Positions 34,655 to 46,571 of a DNA stretch of 64,000 nucleotides are shown piece after piece. The translations under genes were made by a program, and so were the position numbers. Origin of the DNA: Zea mays (Eukaryota > Streptophyta > Magnoliopsida > Poales > Poaceae). The stretch is taken from the NCBI RefSeq assembly GCF_902167145.1, contig NC_050097.1:232891034-232955033 (forward strand), given 5' to 3'. Numbering within the stretch: the stretch's first letter is position 1; each line of letters opens with the position of its first letter. A model generated the notes under the pieces. That model saw only the letters and a program-made list of their open reading frames with translations, was not told the DNA's origin and ran no database searches.

Positions 34655-36600
34655 GATGGAGCTAAAGCAATGATTGTAACCGACAAGGGAGAGAATGCAA
34701 CCAAGGTCAGGATAGGTAAAACACCATTCTCAAATCGAGATGGAAAAGATGATATTTCAAAAGGTAGGCATAAGATAACATCATGGAAAGATCTAGAGAT
34801 TACAAAGGTAAGGGAGGTGAAAGGCAAAAACACACCAAAAGATAGAGTTAGGACAAGACTTGCAATGCGACAGAGGAAAAAGGGGATGAACAAGAGTGGG
34901 ATAGGCAAGACATCACTCTTGAAATGAAATGGGAGAGGAGGCTTTAAAATGCAGGTGCAAGACAAGCATCATGGTAAAGATCAAGGGATGACAAGGGTTA
35001 AGGTGATGACAGACAAACACAACCAAAATGTATTTTAGACAAAACTTGTGAGGCGTCAAAGAAGGGGAAGCAATCAATGGTGAAGTAGGTGAGGCATTAT
35101 CCTCAAACAGCGATGAAAAAGAGCAGGCTTTAAATGGTAGGTTCAAAGTAAGCATGAGGGCAATGGCATAGATATCACGAGGGTTTAAAGGTGATAACGG
35201 ACAAGGATGTAGGAGAGGAGGTAAATGCGCATAATAACCAAGGATATAGGTACCACAAAGGATGGAGTTAAGACAAGACCTGCAGATGAAAAAGAAGGAG
35301 GTATGTCCAATGGCCAGATAGGTAAACAACCACTCTCCAATTGAGGTGGAAGAGAGGAGATTTTAAAGAGCCAGAATAAAGATGAGTATCAAGGCAAGAT
35401 CGATGGATGACAAGGAGGTGGTGATAGCAAATAAAACACATAGCAAAGGATGGAATTGAAACAAAACTTGTAAGGCGACAAGAAGTGAAAAGAAATCAAG
35501 GGAGAGGTAGGTAACTCGCAACTCTCAAACTGGGTTGAAAGAAAGGGGAGGATTTAAAGGATAAGTTTAAGGTAAGCATTTAGGTAGAAGACATAAATAT
35601 CGCAAGGGCCAAAGGCGATAACGGACAAGGGTGTAAGAGAAAAGATAAAGGCATAGAAGAGCAAGTGGTACAAATACAATAACGAATGGAGTTAAGTCTA
35701 GGCCTACACGCGGTAAAGAAGAGGATATAGTCAAGGGTGAGATAAGTAAAACATATCTCTCGAATTGAGATAGAAAAGAGGGGATTTCAACAAGCAGACC
35801 TAAGATAAGTATCAAGGCAAGATCTACAGATTACAAAGGTAAGGATGATATCAAACAAAAGCTACACAAAGGATTAAGTTAAGGTAAGACAAGACTTGCA
35901 AAGCGACAAAGGGAAAGGAAACGAACAAGAGCAGGATAGGGAAAATAACACTCTCGGATTGAAATGGAATAAGTGAGGCTAAGAAATAGGTAAGCATCAT
36001 GGTAAATATGGAGAGAGGTCAAGGGTCAAAGGTGATGACGATAGGCAAGGATATAAAGGAAGAGGTAAATGTGCATAAAAAACCAGGAATCTAGGTACAA
36101 TCAAGAATAGAGATAAGATAAGTCTTGCAAGAGGTAAAGTATAGGATATAACCACAGGTGAGATAAGTAAGAGACCACACTTGAAATAAGGTGGGAGATT
36201 GGAGGTTTTAGATAACGAACATAGCGTAATCACCAAGGTAAGATTGAGAGATGAGAAGGGTAAAGGCCATAAGAAACAAAAGCACCACAAAGGATGAGGT
36301 TACAAACTCGCGAGCCAAAGAAGAGGATACAGCCAAGAGAAAGAAGGTATGAGACGAAAGAGGGGCGATTTTAAAGGGCATGTATGAGACAAACATCAAT
36401 GTAGGATATAGAGGTGTCAAGGGTGCATATGATAATAATTAAAAAGCATAACAAAGGATATAGTTAAGACAAGACTCGCGAAACGACAAAGTGGAGAAAA
36501 CAATCAAGGGTAAGATCGGTAAGGTTCCAACAGAAGGGTTGAAGTAAAGATTCATTACCGAGTGGAGTTACAAGGAGACAACGGGATCACCAAGGATATG
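34655..36600. repeat. Diverged tandem repeat filling the interior of element E
   Basis: A GATGGAGTTAAGACAAGACT-like block recurs at about 34655, 34841, 35026, 35261, 35449, 35685, 35872, 36105, 36293 and 36457. Spacings are 186, 185, 235, 188, 236, 187, 233, 188 and 164, so units of about 187 and 235 bp alternate to give a dimer of about 422 bp. Linked phrases such as GATRACGGACAAGG and AGGTAAATGYGCATAA recur once per dimer. Nothing coding is seen. The remaining interior, 36600-37260, is A-rich and unstructured to my reading. Confidence 0.8.
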
Positions 36601-37274
36601 CAAAGTAGAATGACCGCTCATGGATCATTAAGAAACAAGGGTGGTCAAGGGCACGTTAACTGAAATGTCTTAAACATATATTGGGATATAAAGGTAAGCA
36701 CATATAAAAAAAATAAGAGTATGCAAGATTCCAATGGTACGAGCATACCAAGACCAAGAAAGTACAAATTGCCAAAAAGATAGCGACTTATCAATAGAAT
36801 AGGAAAGGGTCTCAAAAGACAGTAAGATCATGGACATATAAACTGAAATGTTTAAATAGGTAGTAGAGGTACAAGGGTAAGTGCTTTAGATTAAGGGATA
36901 AGGGTATTAAAAATGCAAGGATACGAGCATGTCAATAACAAAATGGAATAGAGATGGTCAAATAGTAGCAATTTAATAATGGATGAGGAAAGAGTCCCAA
37001 AAGACTAAAGGCTATGGTCAGGGGGCATCTACAAAGATGTCGCAAGCACAAGATAAGATCAGATCTAATAGATTGAGAGAAGTGTAGACCATACTAGAAT
37101 AAAATACTTTTTGGCAAGGGGGCATATAGGAGCACAACATAGAATTAGTCGAGGTGACTAATATTTTGAAGCAGAATCAAGGATGAGGTGAAGTAAAAGT
37201 CAAGAAGTCCTTAAAACGGCCAATGCTACTCTAGGTCAGCGGTCCTACAGTCAGCACGACTTTGATACCACTTA

Positions 37275-40200
37275 TGTCACACCCGGTTTTAGAAGGTAAA
37301 CCGAATGCGAACCATGTACGTGCCAGGATCAGTTATTCACGTACACAGCGATTACATAAATGACTCATCATAGCACAATGCTTCGAATTACAATAAAGAG
37401 TAAGTAATAATATTACAGACTAGAGCCATTTACATAATATAAATCAAAGTACACAGAATCGAAACGTAGCCAACGTAAACAACCCACCACAGGCAGCTGA
37501 CTGGGGGAGGTCGCTAGCCTAATCCTCGAACTCGTCGAAGTCCTGGAACTCCTGGAGATCCGCCTCGACGCCTTCTTTACCTGAGCATAAATTGCACCAA
37601 AGGCAACCTGGTGTTTTGTGAAAGCAAGGGTGAGTACACATCAACGTACTCAGCAAATGTCCCGTTTGGCTGTAGTGGACTAGCTTTATGTGGGGTTAAG
37701 TCAAGCAGTTGCTTTTAGTTGGTGAGGTTATTATTACTAGTAGAAAGCCAGGTTTTAGCATTAACCCAAGTTCTTAACCCAAAGTACCCTTTCCAAATGG
37801 AAAGAATACCACTTACCATTACCATAAGCATGATCATAACCATCCTCATCATCATCTGTAAACCAACCATCTCTGATCAAGTATCACTAATCACTGGAGC
37901 TCCCTTGGCCGCTCATAACCGCGAGCACGACTGATATATCAGTTTCATAACACTCTGCAGAGGTTGCACACTTTACCCACAAGCCGTGATTCCCTCTTGC
38001 CTCGGGCCGATCAAACCCTTAAACACTGCCAAGGTGAATAGGCAGGGTTTCACTACGTAGCCTTTACAAAGATTCCCCGAGGCTGTAGCCGCCCGTTAGG
38101 TTTCCTAAATGCACCGCACTCCTCCCCAAGGGGCGAACCAAACTTGGCAGAGCGAGCCGCATACACCGAGCCCCATTAACGGCACGACGGCTAAGCGAAC
38201 TACACCCCGGTTCCTCTAATTATTCAGCTAAGGGCATCCCATTCCACCCTCATGGTTGCACTGTTTTCCCGGGCGGTCATCCAACGAACAGGTCCTTACG
38301 GAGAGGCACTCGAGAAACCGCTCGAGCCCCCTAAAGTATCACCAGTCCAACATCATAATCATAGAGACAACATCGTATCATAAGTGTTCACATCATGTTC
38401 ATTGATTAAAGTAAAGCAATAGCATGAAGCTAACCATAATAACCCAAAAGGTAATCAAGGACAAGGTAAATACAAAGCTAGTCAGTCCTTAGGTTGATCA
38501 TGGTATGCAGGTTGATGAATTATAAAGTAAATGAGACATAATAGGTCAGAGGACACTTGCCTTCACCAAACAGATGCTCAGGGTCTTCAGCTTCGTAGAA
38601 CTCGAAGAGCTGGGTCATTTGGTCGCCGAAGCTTGTCCGTCGATTCCTCGAAGCTCGGAAATGGATCGCAGTCTATTCGCGACGCACAGTGAATACAAAC
38701 AGGCACAAACAAACATATACTTGCATAAGAACATTACACCATACGAGATAAAATATTATAAAAGCGAGCAATATAAAATAGAGAGCGCTTCTACAGTTAT
38801 GCGAGGAAAAGAACCGCGATAGTCGAAGCTATGGTCGAGGGGTTAGCATGTTTACACTAATCAAATGTAAATTACTACTACTAATTAGTTTTGACTAACT
38901 TACTATTTTAATAGTTGACAGTTAAGCAAGTAACTTAATTAATTTGAGCGATTCTAAGCGAGACGAATTAACGACGCACGACGTGCAAACACGATGTGCA
39001 CAACGGGCGGACACAAACGACTTAGCGCGCGGACAATGCGCGATACGCGCGAACGGCACGCGGCAAGGCGCGCGACACACGCGAACGACACGCGACAACG
39101 CGTACGAACAACACGCGCGACACTTGCAAACGACATGCGTGAAACAGCACCGCGGCACGCGCGGACCGACATGCGAAACTAATAATTAAACAACGTGATT
39201 AAACTAAATAATTATTAATAAATAAGATTTCAGTTAAGGTTAATCATATTGGTGACTAATTATAAATGCGCGAATCGAATTCCTAAATTAGATTTTTAAA
39301 TTGAAATGTCGTTTTAGTAGCCACGGGTTAAACAAACGTTTAACTAAATTAAATAAAATGTGAAAAAATTGGGATAAATATTTCTAAATTAAGATAATTT
39401 TAATACGAATCTAACGCAACTTGAATGGATCGAATCGGGTTTAAAACGCAAAAGTTATGAATGTTTTAAACCATACTGTAATTCGCGCAGACTAAATTTA
39501 CAGAATTGTCATCTTCTTCCTCTCTCCATCTTCTTCCTCCCATCCATGGAAGAGAGATGAGAGGAAGGGGAGGGGGCTGCGCAGGGGAGGACGAGGTTGG
39601 GCCGGCCGGGGGTGGGCGCGGCCACCGCTGCCGGGAGGGGTGCGCGCGGGCGTGGGGCGCGGGAACGTGGGCGCCACCGCCGCCGCCGCCGCCGCCGGGG
39701 AGGGGAAAGGGGCGCCGCCGGGGAGGGGAAACGGAGGGGGGAAGGGCGCCGCCACCGGGGAAGGTGAGGGGAGAGTGGGAGAGGCTCTGCACGGACGGGA
39801 AAACGAAGAAACGAGGAAACCCTAGGTGCAACAATGGAGGTTTCTCACCGGGGAAGAAGACTCTCGCCGGAGCCGAGGAGAAATCCGTCGATTGCCGGAG
39901 ATTCGGGGATCCAATCGATGAACCGAACGCGCTGCGACGAAGCCTTCGACGAGACGAACGCAGCGGTACCCTCGGATTCCGCAGACGATGCACGGATTGG
40001 GAGTAATTGCTCGCCGGAGTTGTCGCCGGAGTTGGAACCGCCCCGAAATTCGGCGAGCAATACCGGGAGCTAGGGATTGGATTTAGGGGAAACGTTTTGT
40101 GTTCTGGAACGGGCTCGACGAGATGAAGCCGGACATGTATATATACCTAGGGTTTGGACGAGATAAAAATTCGGTTAAAATTCGGATTTTACTATTTTTA

Positions 40201-40659
40201 AAATTCGAAAAAGCCTAGAAATCCATATTTTGTGCTCAAAATATTATAGATACTTTCAAAAATTCCAGAAAAATTCCTATAAATGTTTTGGCACCTAATG
40301 AACTCAAAAAACATAATTAGAATTTCTAAAAACATTTTTAGGTTCCACAAATAAATAGATTTTGGTTTCTGGAAAATAGAAAAATATTCCGAAAAATATG
40401 AAAATTTACCGAGCGCTTCTATAAGATATGTTAACATATTTCAAACACATTTTGCACTTAGAAACACTATGCAACAGCATGAATGCAACAACCAAAGTGC
40501 CTCTAGGGCTCATTCCACTAGGTTTACGCTAATATAAAACAAAAATGATTCTCCATTTTTAGTGAAAAGAGAAAGGAAAGCGAAGAACTGAGAGAGTAAC
40601 ACCTGAATTTGGTGGATATTAGAAAAGAAATTTTATACCCCCAAATTCAGGGTGTTACA
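37275..40659 (-). repeat. 5' LTR of element E
   Basis: This 3385-bp copy is about 99.3% identical to the left LTR by hand count. It is the promoter-bearing LTR in the minus-strand reading. Confidence 0.9.
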
Positions 40660-40664
40660 ACGTG

Positions 40665-40754
40665 CCACACCTGCCAACCATCAGTATCATGCAGACTTTG
40701 ATATATGCCACGATTTGTATGGTCTCATCATTGGAGAGCACGTGCCACACCTGC
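40665..40754. repeat. Tandem 79/80-bp repeat split by element E
   Basis: A unit beginning CAACCATCAGTATCATGCAG and ending CACGTGCCACACCTGC occurs in two copies. The first is divided between 30488-30556 and 40665-40674; the second is 40675-40754. Element E landed inside this older duplication, within the Helitron. Confidence 0.8.
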
Positions 40755-40861
40755 CGGTAGAAGTTCCCTCGTCAGTCATCAGGCACGCACCACCATACAC
40801 GCTTGCTTAAACAAAAATGCAAGTATGTGTGTTTGCGAAGAGAATTAAAGGCAGGCCGGCA

Positions 40862-41480
40862 CAAAAGTTACCCTGACGATGGCGAGTGGTCATCGCTGTT
40901 GGTCCTCCTCTGCGTCACCTCCGACGCTGATATGACGCCACAATCCTTGATATAGTAGTCATCGAACGCGCGCGACATGGCGAGTACCGATGACTCTTGG
41001 CTGGGCTGCCAAATGAAGTGCACCACGTGCTCATCAGTGAGGTAGTACACCTGGCCATTGCACCACCGGATGTGCTACTCCTCTACATACATCTTGTTCG
41101 AGGACACTCACACAACGTCAGCAACGGTCGTTGTCCCAGCACACAAGAATTCATGGCCGGTCAGTAGCAACTTACGTGGCAAGTTGGGCTTCAGGCAGAT
41201 GATGAGCTGGACAGTGTGATGGCGCCATCGTCGGATACGGTGCCCAGAACAACACGAGAGTCGCCGACATTGGTGACGACCATGAGGTCCCCCTGTTTGA
41301 TGATGGACAGCACGGTGCAGCAGCTCTGGACCGCGTCCAAGCGGTGGCTACGCCGGAGCTTGCAGTATACATCGGCGCATGCGGCCACATAGGACTGCTT
41401 CCAGAGGTCGAACTAGTAGTCGCCAAACTTCTCGTCGTCGATAAGCGACGCCAACGTGAGCGCCTACGGCTAGTGGTGTT
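40862..41480 (-). pseudogene. Protein phosphatase 2C fragment, captured and broken
   Basis: Minus-strand frames contain PP2C motifs in the family order: an ALTLASLIDDEKFGDY-like segment, FDLWKQSYVAAC, HRLDAVQSCCTVLSI, the metal-site region GDLMVVTNVGDSR, TVQL..LKPNLPR, then RWCNGQVYYL..WQPSQES and LAMSRAFDDYYIKDCGVIS. It is broken by an in-frame TAG between GDY and FDLWK and by a frameshift just before TVQL. GT at the LPR codon and the gap before RWCNG suggest a retained intron. Both ends of a PP2C are missing. It lies inside the Helitron in the same orientation, as expected for transduplicated host exons. No function is likely. Confidence 0.8.
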
Positions 41481-41803
41481 TGTTCGGGGTTTCCAAGTAA
41501 GAAACATGAATTCATCTTTGGTGTTGGTTTATGAAAATGACTCACAAGTCAGATCCATGAAAAAAATATTACGGAGAATAAATGTCACACATGCAAGAAG
41601 GAATTTAAGTTGAAAACATTATTCAAACAAAAAAGAAATTCCATGCAAGGCTCTTCTTTAAATACTACTCCCTCCATCCAAAAATATAATTCAAGAATCT
41701 CAGTGATACTTATCTACTACTACACATGTGCAAGGGTAGCAGGTGTGCTTCGAAGAGAGATGTAGTAGATGTTTTTACTGTAGATGTAGATATAAACACA
41801 CAT

Positions 41804-41870
41804 GTGGTGTAGTGGTAGCTACGAGCATATTTGCTTGAGGGGTCACGGGTTCGAATCCCCTTAGGGACAT
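41804..41870 (+). other. tRNA-like segment with A-box and B-box motifs (SINE-like)
   Basis: TGGTGTAGTGGTAGC (41805-41819) resembles a Pol III A box and GGTTCGAATCC (41848-41858) is a perfect B box, with tRNA-like spacing. The acceptor stem does not pair well, so it is not a functional tRNA; a tRNA-derived SINE head is more likely. A TA-rich tail follows. A truncated CTCCCTCCATCC Stowaway end lies nearby at about 41668. Confidence 0.45.
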
Positions 41871-42189
41871 TTGTGTTTTTAAATTTAATTTTAGTTAGGC
41901 GTGGGGGATGTATGTGGGAATGGGAATGAGCTTTGCGTGGAGGGGAGAATGAGAAAGGCAACACCGAATGAGAATGATAGAACAGGGAATGGTCTTAGAA
42001 CATGAGAATGGACTGTGCGGGGAGGGGGGGATGGGAATAGCAGGGAAGGAGCCTTACTGCCTTAATAAATAGTAGAGATATCCTACTACAACCATAAAAT
42101 ACCATTTTATACCTATTTATCACTTACTACTATTTTTCCACAACGAATAGGTATAATCTTAAAGATCTTCTATATTTTTTAGTTCTCAA

Positions 42190-43540
42190 AGTGAAATAGT
42201 GCCTAGCCTCGCACGTGCACTATTAGGTGTTAGTGACGTATACCTGTGTGATCCAAATGTTAGAGCGGACATGAACATTCGACGGATAGCTTTCAATTAT
42301 GTTTTAATTGATGATGAACTATATCGCCAAACTCCTAGTGATGTCTTGCTTAAGTGCTTGGGCCCTGATGATGCTATATTAGCTATGGCCGAAGTACATG
42401 AAGGAATTTGTGGTACTCATCAATCGGCTCTAAAGATGAAGTGGTTTCTGAGAAGATCCTAGTTTTATTGGCCTGATATGGTAGCTGATTGTTTTAGGTA
42501 CTACAAAGGATGTCAAGTATGTCAAAAATTCGATGACCTGTAATTAGTTCTTGCCGCCGAATTTCATCCTATTATCCAACCTTGGCTCTTTAGGGGATGG
42601 GGTTTAGACTTTGTAGGAGAAATCCACCCTTCTTCATCAAAAGGGCATAGGTTTGTGATAGTTACCACAAATTATTTCACTAAATGGACCAAAGTAGTTG
42701 CTTAGAAAAAAATGACTCATTGGGAGGTAATTGAGTTTGTGACTGAGCATGTTATTTATAGATTTAGCATTTTCTAGGCTTTGACCATAGACTAGGGGAC
42801 TCATTTAATGTCAAAGGAGGTACACGAGTTTGCTAAATCATATAAGATTAAATTGTTCAATTCATCTCCATAATACGCTTAGGCCGAGTCTAGCAACAGA
42901 GCATTAATTAGCCTTATTAAAAAGAAGATAGCTAATCATCCTAGGAATTGGCACATGGTTTTGTTTGAGGCTTTATGGGCTCATAGAATATATAAACACC
43001 GCGCTACTAAAATATCTCCTTTTGAGCTTGTTTATGGATAGGAAGTTGTTTTGCCGGTGGAGGTAAGCCTAAATGCTATCAGATTTGCTAGACAAAATGA
43101 TCTAGATGTCGGTATGATCTGATGAAGGATAATATTGATGAGGTGACCGACAATAGGTTGATGGCTCTAAGAGAGATTGAGAAAGAAAAGATCATGGTTG
43201 TCAAGGCCTACAACAAGAAGGTAAAGGCTAAAATATTTCAAGTTAGAGATATATTTTGGAAGACGGTCTTGCCATTAAAAAGTAGGGACCGAACATTTGG
43301 TAAATGGTCATCAAGCTAGAAAGGGCCTTATAGAGTTACATAGGTAATCTTTGGTAATGCATACATGCTACAGACATTGCAAGGTGACGAGTTACCTAAA
43401 GCATTGAATGGTCGCTTCCTAAAACAATATCATACTAGTGTATGACAAGATGCTTAGAAAACCGATATTCTCACATCGAGTTGATAATAGCATGTACTAG
43501 GTGATTTTGGTTTGCTTAGCTTCCCCAAAAGGTAGGAGCA
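42190..43540 (+). pseudogene. Decayed Ty3/gypsy integrase region
   Basis: Frames with many stops spell gypsy integrase in order. First comes the pre-integrase segment with an H2C2-like part (AEVHEGICGTHQ.., YYKGCQVCQ), then the catalytic core (WGLDFVGEI, FTKWTKVVA, THLMSKEVHEF, SSNRALISLIKKK), then a C-terminal KVKAKIFQVRDIFWK and GPYRVT motif. At least eight in-frame stops are seen, plus frame changes. The 5' part is missing. It belongs with the LTR that follows. Confidence 0.8.
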
Positions 43541-43542
43541 TG

Positions 43543-44208
43543 TGTTGAACACCATTTGTGGCACCTGGGGACGGCCAGACGGTCCAAACATGTGGGTCGA
43601 ACGGTCCGCTTGTTAGTCCGAACGGTCCATGTTTTAGCCCAAACGGTCCACGATAGAATTAATTCACACGAGAAAAGCCCCTTTGCCATGCGTGCTTATC
43701 CATATAGTCACATGGATTCTGTTGGGGAATGCCTAGGAATGAGTTCAAACCTACCCTATATATATGAAGGGTGCGACCGATTGACGCACAACACAATCGA
43801 TCCAATCGATCAATATTTGATTTCCTTCACTTTCTCGCCCTAAGAGTAGCATTAATCTAGCCCTAGTATTAGTATTCATCGACCTATTCCTTCATCCCTA
43901 GGCGAGTCTACGCCATCTAGGGACGCCCTAGGTGGTCTATGACCATAGAGCACCCCCTAGAACCCTCCTCCCTGACGGGGTCCCTCCCAAGAGATGAAAT
44001 CTAAGGCTCTACGTCACCAGTAGATGCTCTACACCATCACAGACAGTCCTAGCCCTGCATGCTGATCGTCCGGTGGGACGCAGAGAAGACCCGCTCCTGC
44101 GTTGAGGTTGTGGATCGTCCGACCCCATACCACGGATTGTCCACGCTCACGCAAAGGACACCGCTAGGAGGTACAACCCTAGTGTTTGGTCCCAAATCGG
44201 AGCCAACA
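43543..44208 (+). repeat. 3' LTR of the decayed gypsy element, related to the LTR of B
   Basis: A purine tract AAAAGGTAGGAGCATG directly precedes TGTTGAACACC, and the LTR ends GAGCCAACA. Shared landmarks with element B are the TGTTGARCACC start, GACGGGGTCCCTCCC near 43975, the order of TATA (CCTATATATATGAAGG, about 43758) and leader, and degenerate AACGGTCC half-palindromes. This suggests an older member of the same family, in the opposite orientation to B. Confidence 0.7.
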
Positions 44209-45280
44209 GAACCAAACACCCCCTTATACTAGCATTGAATGGTGTTATTGTTTGAATGATTGATGATGTGTGTGTCCATCAAGCGAGACGTATATTTATA
44301 TTTATATCTAAATCTATTGCAAAACTCACTGTAATACTCAAAATTTTACAAAAGGATTATATAGAGGTCTCCTCATTTTATGTGCCATATTTGCATCATA
44401 AAAAGAGCATGCATAGTAAGAGTGATTAATTAAAACCACTGATACTAAAATAAAAGAAAATGCATCATGTTGGAGTTTATATGTTTGTGCATTAAATAAA
44501 ACCATAAGGATAATAATAATAAGATAATAATTATTAGAAGTTGTGTTAAACCCTAATTTGAAATTAGGGTTTTGGAAAATAAGAAAAAGAGAAGGGATAT
44601 AAAGATGTAAATAATATATTTAAATAAATATTCTCAAACTTAGTACTTTTAGTGCACAAATAAAGTTTGTAACCGATGAGCCACAAAAGTTTGAATCTAA
44701 ATTGAAATTCAAATTAGGATTTAAAAATAAAAGGGAAAAAGAAACATAAAAGACAAAAAGAAAAGCCAATTGGGCCGCCTGCCTCAATTTGGCCCAGCAG
44801 TAGATGCTTTCCGCGCGGCCCAAGGTTACCTCCACCGCGCGCGCTCGCAGCTGCTGACCGGGGCCCACTAGTCGGTCTCCCTCCACACGTGCCTCAACGC
44901 TGCGCCGACACGCGGGCCCTGAGGGTCAGCCTCTTCTCTTCTCTCGCTGCTGACATATGACCCCACAGGTCAGCTGCATCATCGCCGCTGCAACGGAACC
45001 GTGAAGACCGCGGCGATACGCCCGCGCACGATTCGCCACGACGAGCCTATAAGCTCGGGAGTCCCTCTCTTTCTTGACCGCAATGCGCCTGCGAATCCTG
45101 TACGCCTCTTTTCTCTACCCGCTCGCCCCACCATTGACGCCAGGTGCGCCCCACGCCACCGCCAGACCAATTTTCGCGGCCGCCAACGGTGAAACCCCTG
45201 CTGTGCTTGCGCCCCGCCCTGGGATTTCGGTCGAGTAGCGTCGCCAGGACTCAGGGAAGGTGTGCGTACACCGGCATCAG
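44209..45280. other. LTR-like sequence interrupted by Copia C; no gene
   Basis: Around 44330 TGTAATACTCAAAATTTTAC resembles the start of long Del-type gypsy LTRs. The sequence then passes through an AT-rich part into a GC-rich part (44760-45280) and, across Copia C, appears to continue at 62898. The other end would lie outside the window, so family and orientation are not settled. Short open frames such as 45001-45192 are not convincing genes. Confidence 0.4.
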
Positions 45281-46521
45281 TGAAAGGGAAATGTGCCCTT
45301 GGGCCATTTCTAAAGTCTTTTGGTGATTGAGTGCCAACATAAGTGCTTAAATGTGAATCTATGCCCATGGATGAACAAAGTGCAAATCAAGAGCAAAGGT
45401 ATATTTCTAAGTCATAGTACATTGGTTTTGTGTACTAATATACTTGTCTAAGTATCAGAAACAGAAAGAAGAAGAAAAGAGAAGAGTTGGCTGTGTACAG
45501 CCAAAAGGCTGTTTCGGTCTGGGGCACCGGACTGTCCGGTGGTGCACCGGACAGTGTCCGGTGCGCCAGGCTGCCTCGGGCGAAGAGGTCGCTCTCGGGA
45601 ATCAGCCGACGGCGTACGGCTAAAATTCACCGGACTGTCCGGTGAGCCAACGATCGGCCGGGCCAACGGTCGGCCGCGCGATCTGCGCGGGACACGTGGC
45701 CGAGCCAACGGCTAGAAGGGGGCACCGGACTGTCCGGTGTGCACCGGACATGTCCGGTGCGCCAACGGCTCCCAGATCTGCAACGGTCGACTGCGCTGTT
45801 TAAGGAAGGAAATCGGGCACCGGACAGTGTCCGGTGTGCACCGGACTGTCCGGTGCGCCCGACGACAGAAGGCAAGGATGGCCTTCCAGATTTGTTCTCA
45901 ACGGCTCCTAGCTGCCTTGGGGCTATAAAAGGGACCCCTAGGCGCATGGAGGAGCACACCAAGCATTCCTACAACATTCCTAAGCACCAAGACATCGATC
46001 TCGCGCATTCGTTTCATTGTGATAGCATATAGAGCTCTTGTGAAGTTGTGAACTCTTTGAGTTGTGTTGCGAGCTCTTGTTGCTACTTGTGTGCGTGTTG
46101 TTGCTCTAATCTTTTGAAGTCTTGTGTGCGTTGCTCATTCCCCCCTTGCTCTGTGTTTCTTTGTGAACTTCAATTGTAAGGGCGAGAGGCTCCAAGTTGT
46201 GGAGATTCCTCGCGAACGGGATTGAGAAAAAAGCAAGCAAAACACCGTGGTATTCAAGTGGGTCTTTGGACCGCTTGAGAGGGGTTGATTGCAACCCTCG
46301 TCCGTTGGGACGCCACAACGTGGAGTAGGCAAGCGTTGGTACTTGGCCGAACCACGGGATAACCACCGTGTCATCTCTGTGATTGATTTCTTGTGGTATT
46401 GTGTTGTTGAGACTCCTTTATAGCCACTTGGCAATTATTGTGCTAACACTTAACAAGTTTTTGTGGCTATAAGTTTAAGTTTTACAGGATCACCTATTCA
46501 CCCCCCCTCTAGGTGCTCTCA
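45281..46521 (+). repeat. 5' LTR of Copia C
   Basis: TATA (TATAAAA) is at 45924-45930. About seven CACCGGAC-N-GTCCGGTG palindromes lie at 45526-45860. It has one palindrome unit (19 bp) fewer at 45645 and one more at 45725 than the 3' LTR. Confidence 0.9.
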
Positions 46522-46571
46522 ATTGGTATCAGAGCCGTTCTCTTCAAGAAAGGGACTAACCGCCCGAAGAG

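Larger units (their letters stand above)
30557..40659 (-). mobile_element. LTR retrotransposon E with 3.4-kb LTRs and non-coding interior (Tekay/Del-like derivative)
   Basis: The LTRs at 30557-33960 and 37275-40659 start TGTCACACCC and end GGTGTTACA, with target duplication ACGTG at 30552-30556 and 40660-40664. A TGGTATCAAAG primer binding site lies just inside the right LTR on the minus strand, and a TTAAGGGGGTTAGATTTG tract abuts the left one, so the element reads right to left. The 3.3-kb interior has no gag or pol domain in any frame. Long LTRs of this kind fit the maize Tekay/Del group (from memory). I count about 23 substitutions between LTRs (about 0.7%), a 24-bp loss between GGCGCGGCC repeats and a CCG-repeat difference. 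Confidence 0.9.
30324..42078 (-). mobile_element. Non-autonomous Helitron carrying a PP2C fragment, split by LTR element E
   Basis: On the minus strand the 5' end reads TCTCTACTATTTAT, close to the maize Helitron start TCTMTAYTAMYHNW. The 3' end reads CCGTTGCAACGCACGGACA followed by CTCACCAAG, matching the 3' consensus except that the terminal CTAG is CAAG. The palindromic CGTTGCAACG supplies the 3' hairpin. The flanks are A before the 5' end and T after the 3' end, as expected for insertion into AT. Without element E and one target duplication it is about 1.65 kb. It has no Rep/helicase. The captured PP2C fragment lies in the same orientation. Confidence 0.78.

Noticed and set aside
41804..41870. 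Functional tRNA gene
   Set aside because: The A and B boxes are good but acceptor and anticodon stems do not pair convincingly.
44979..45368. 129-aa minus-strand ORF
   Set aside because: It crosses the exact boundary of Copia C at 45281, so it is a chance fusion of unrelated sequence.
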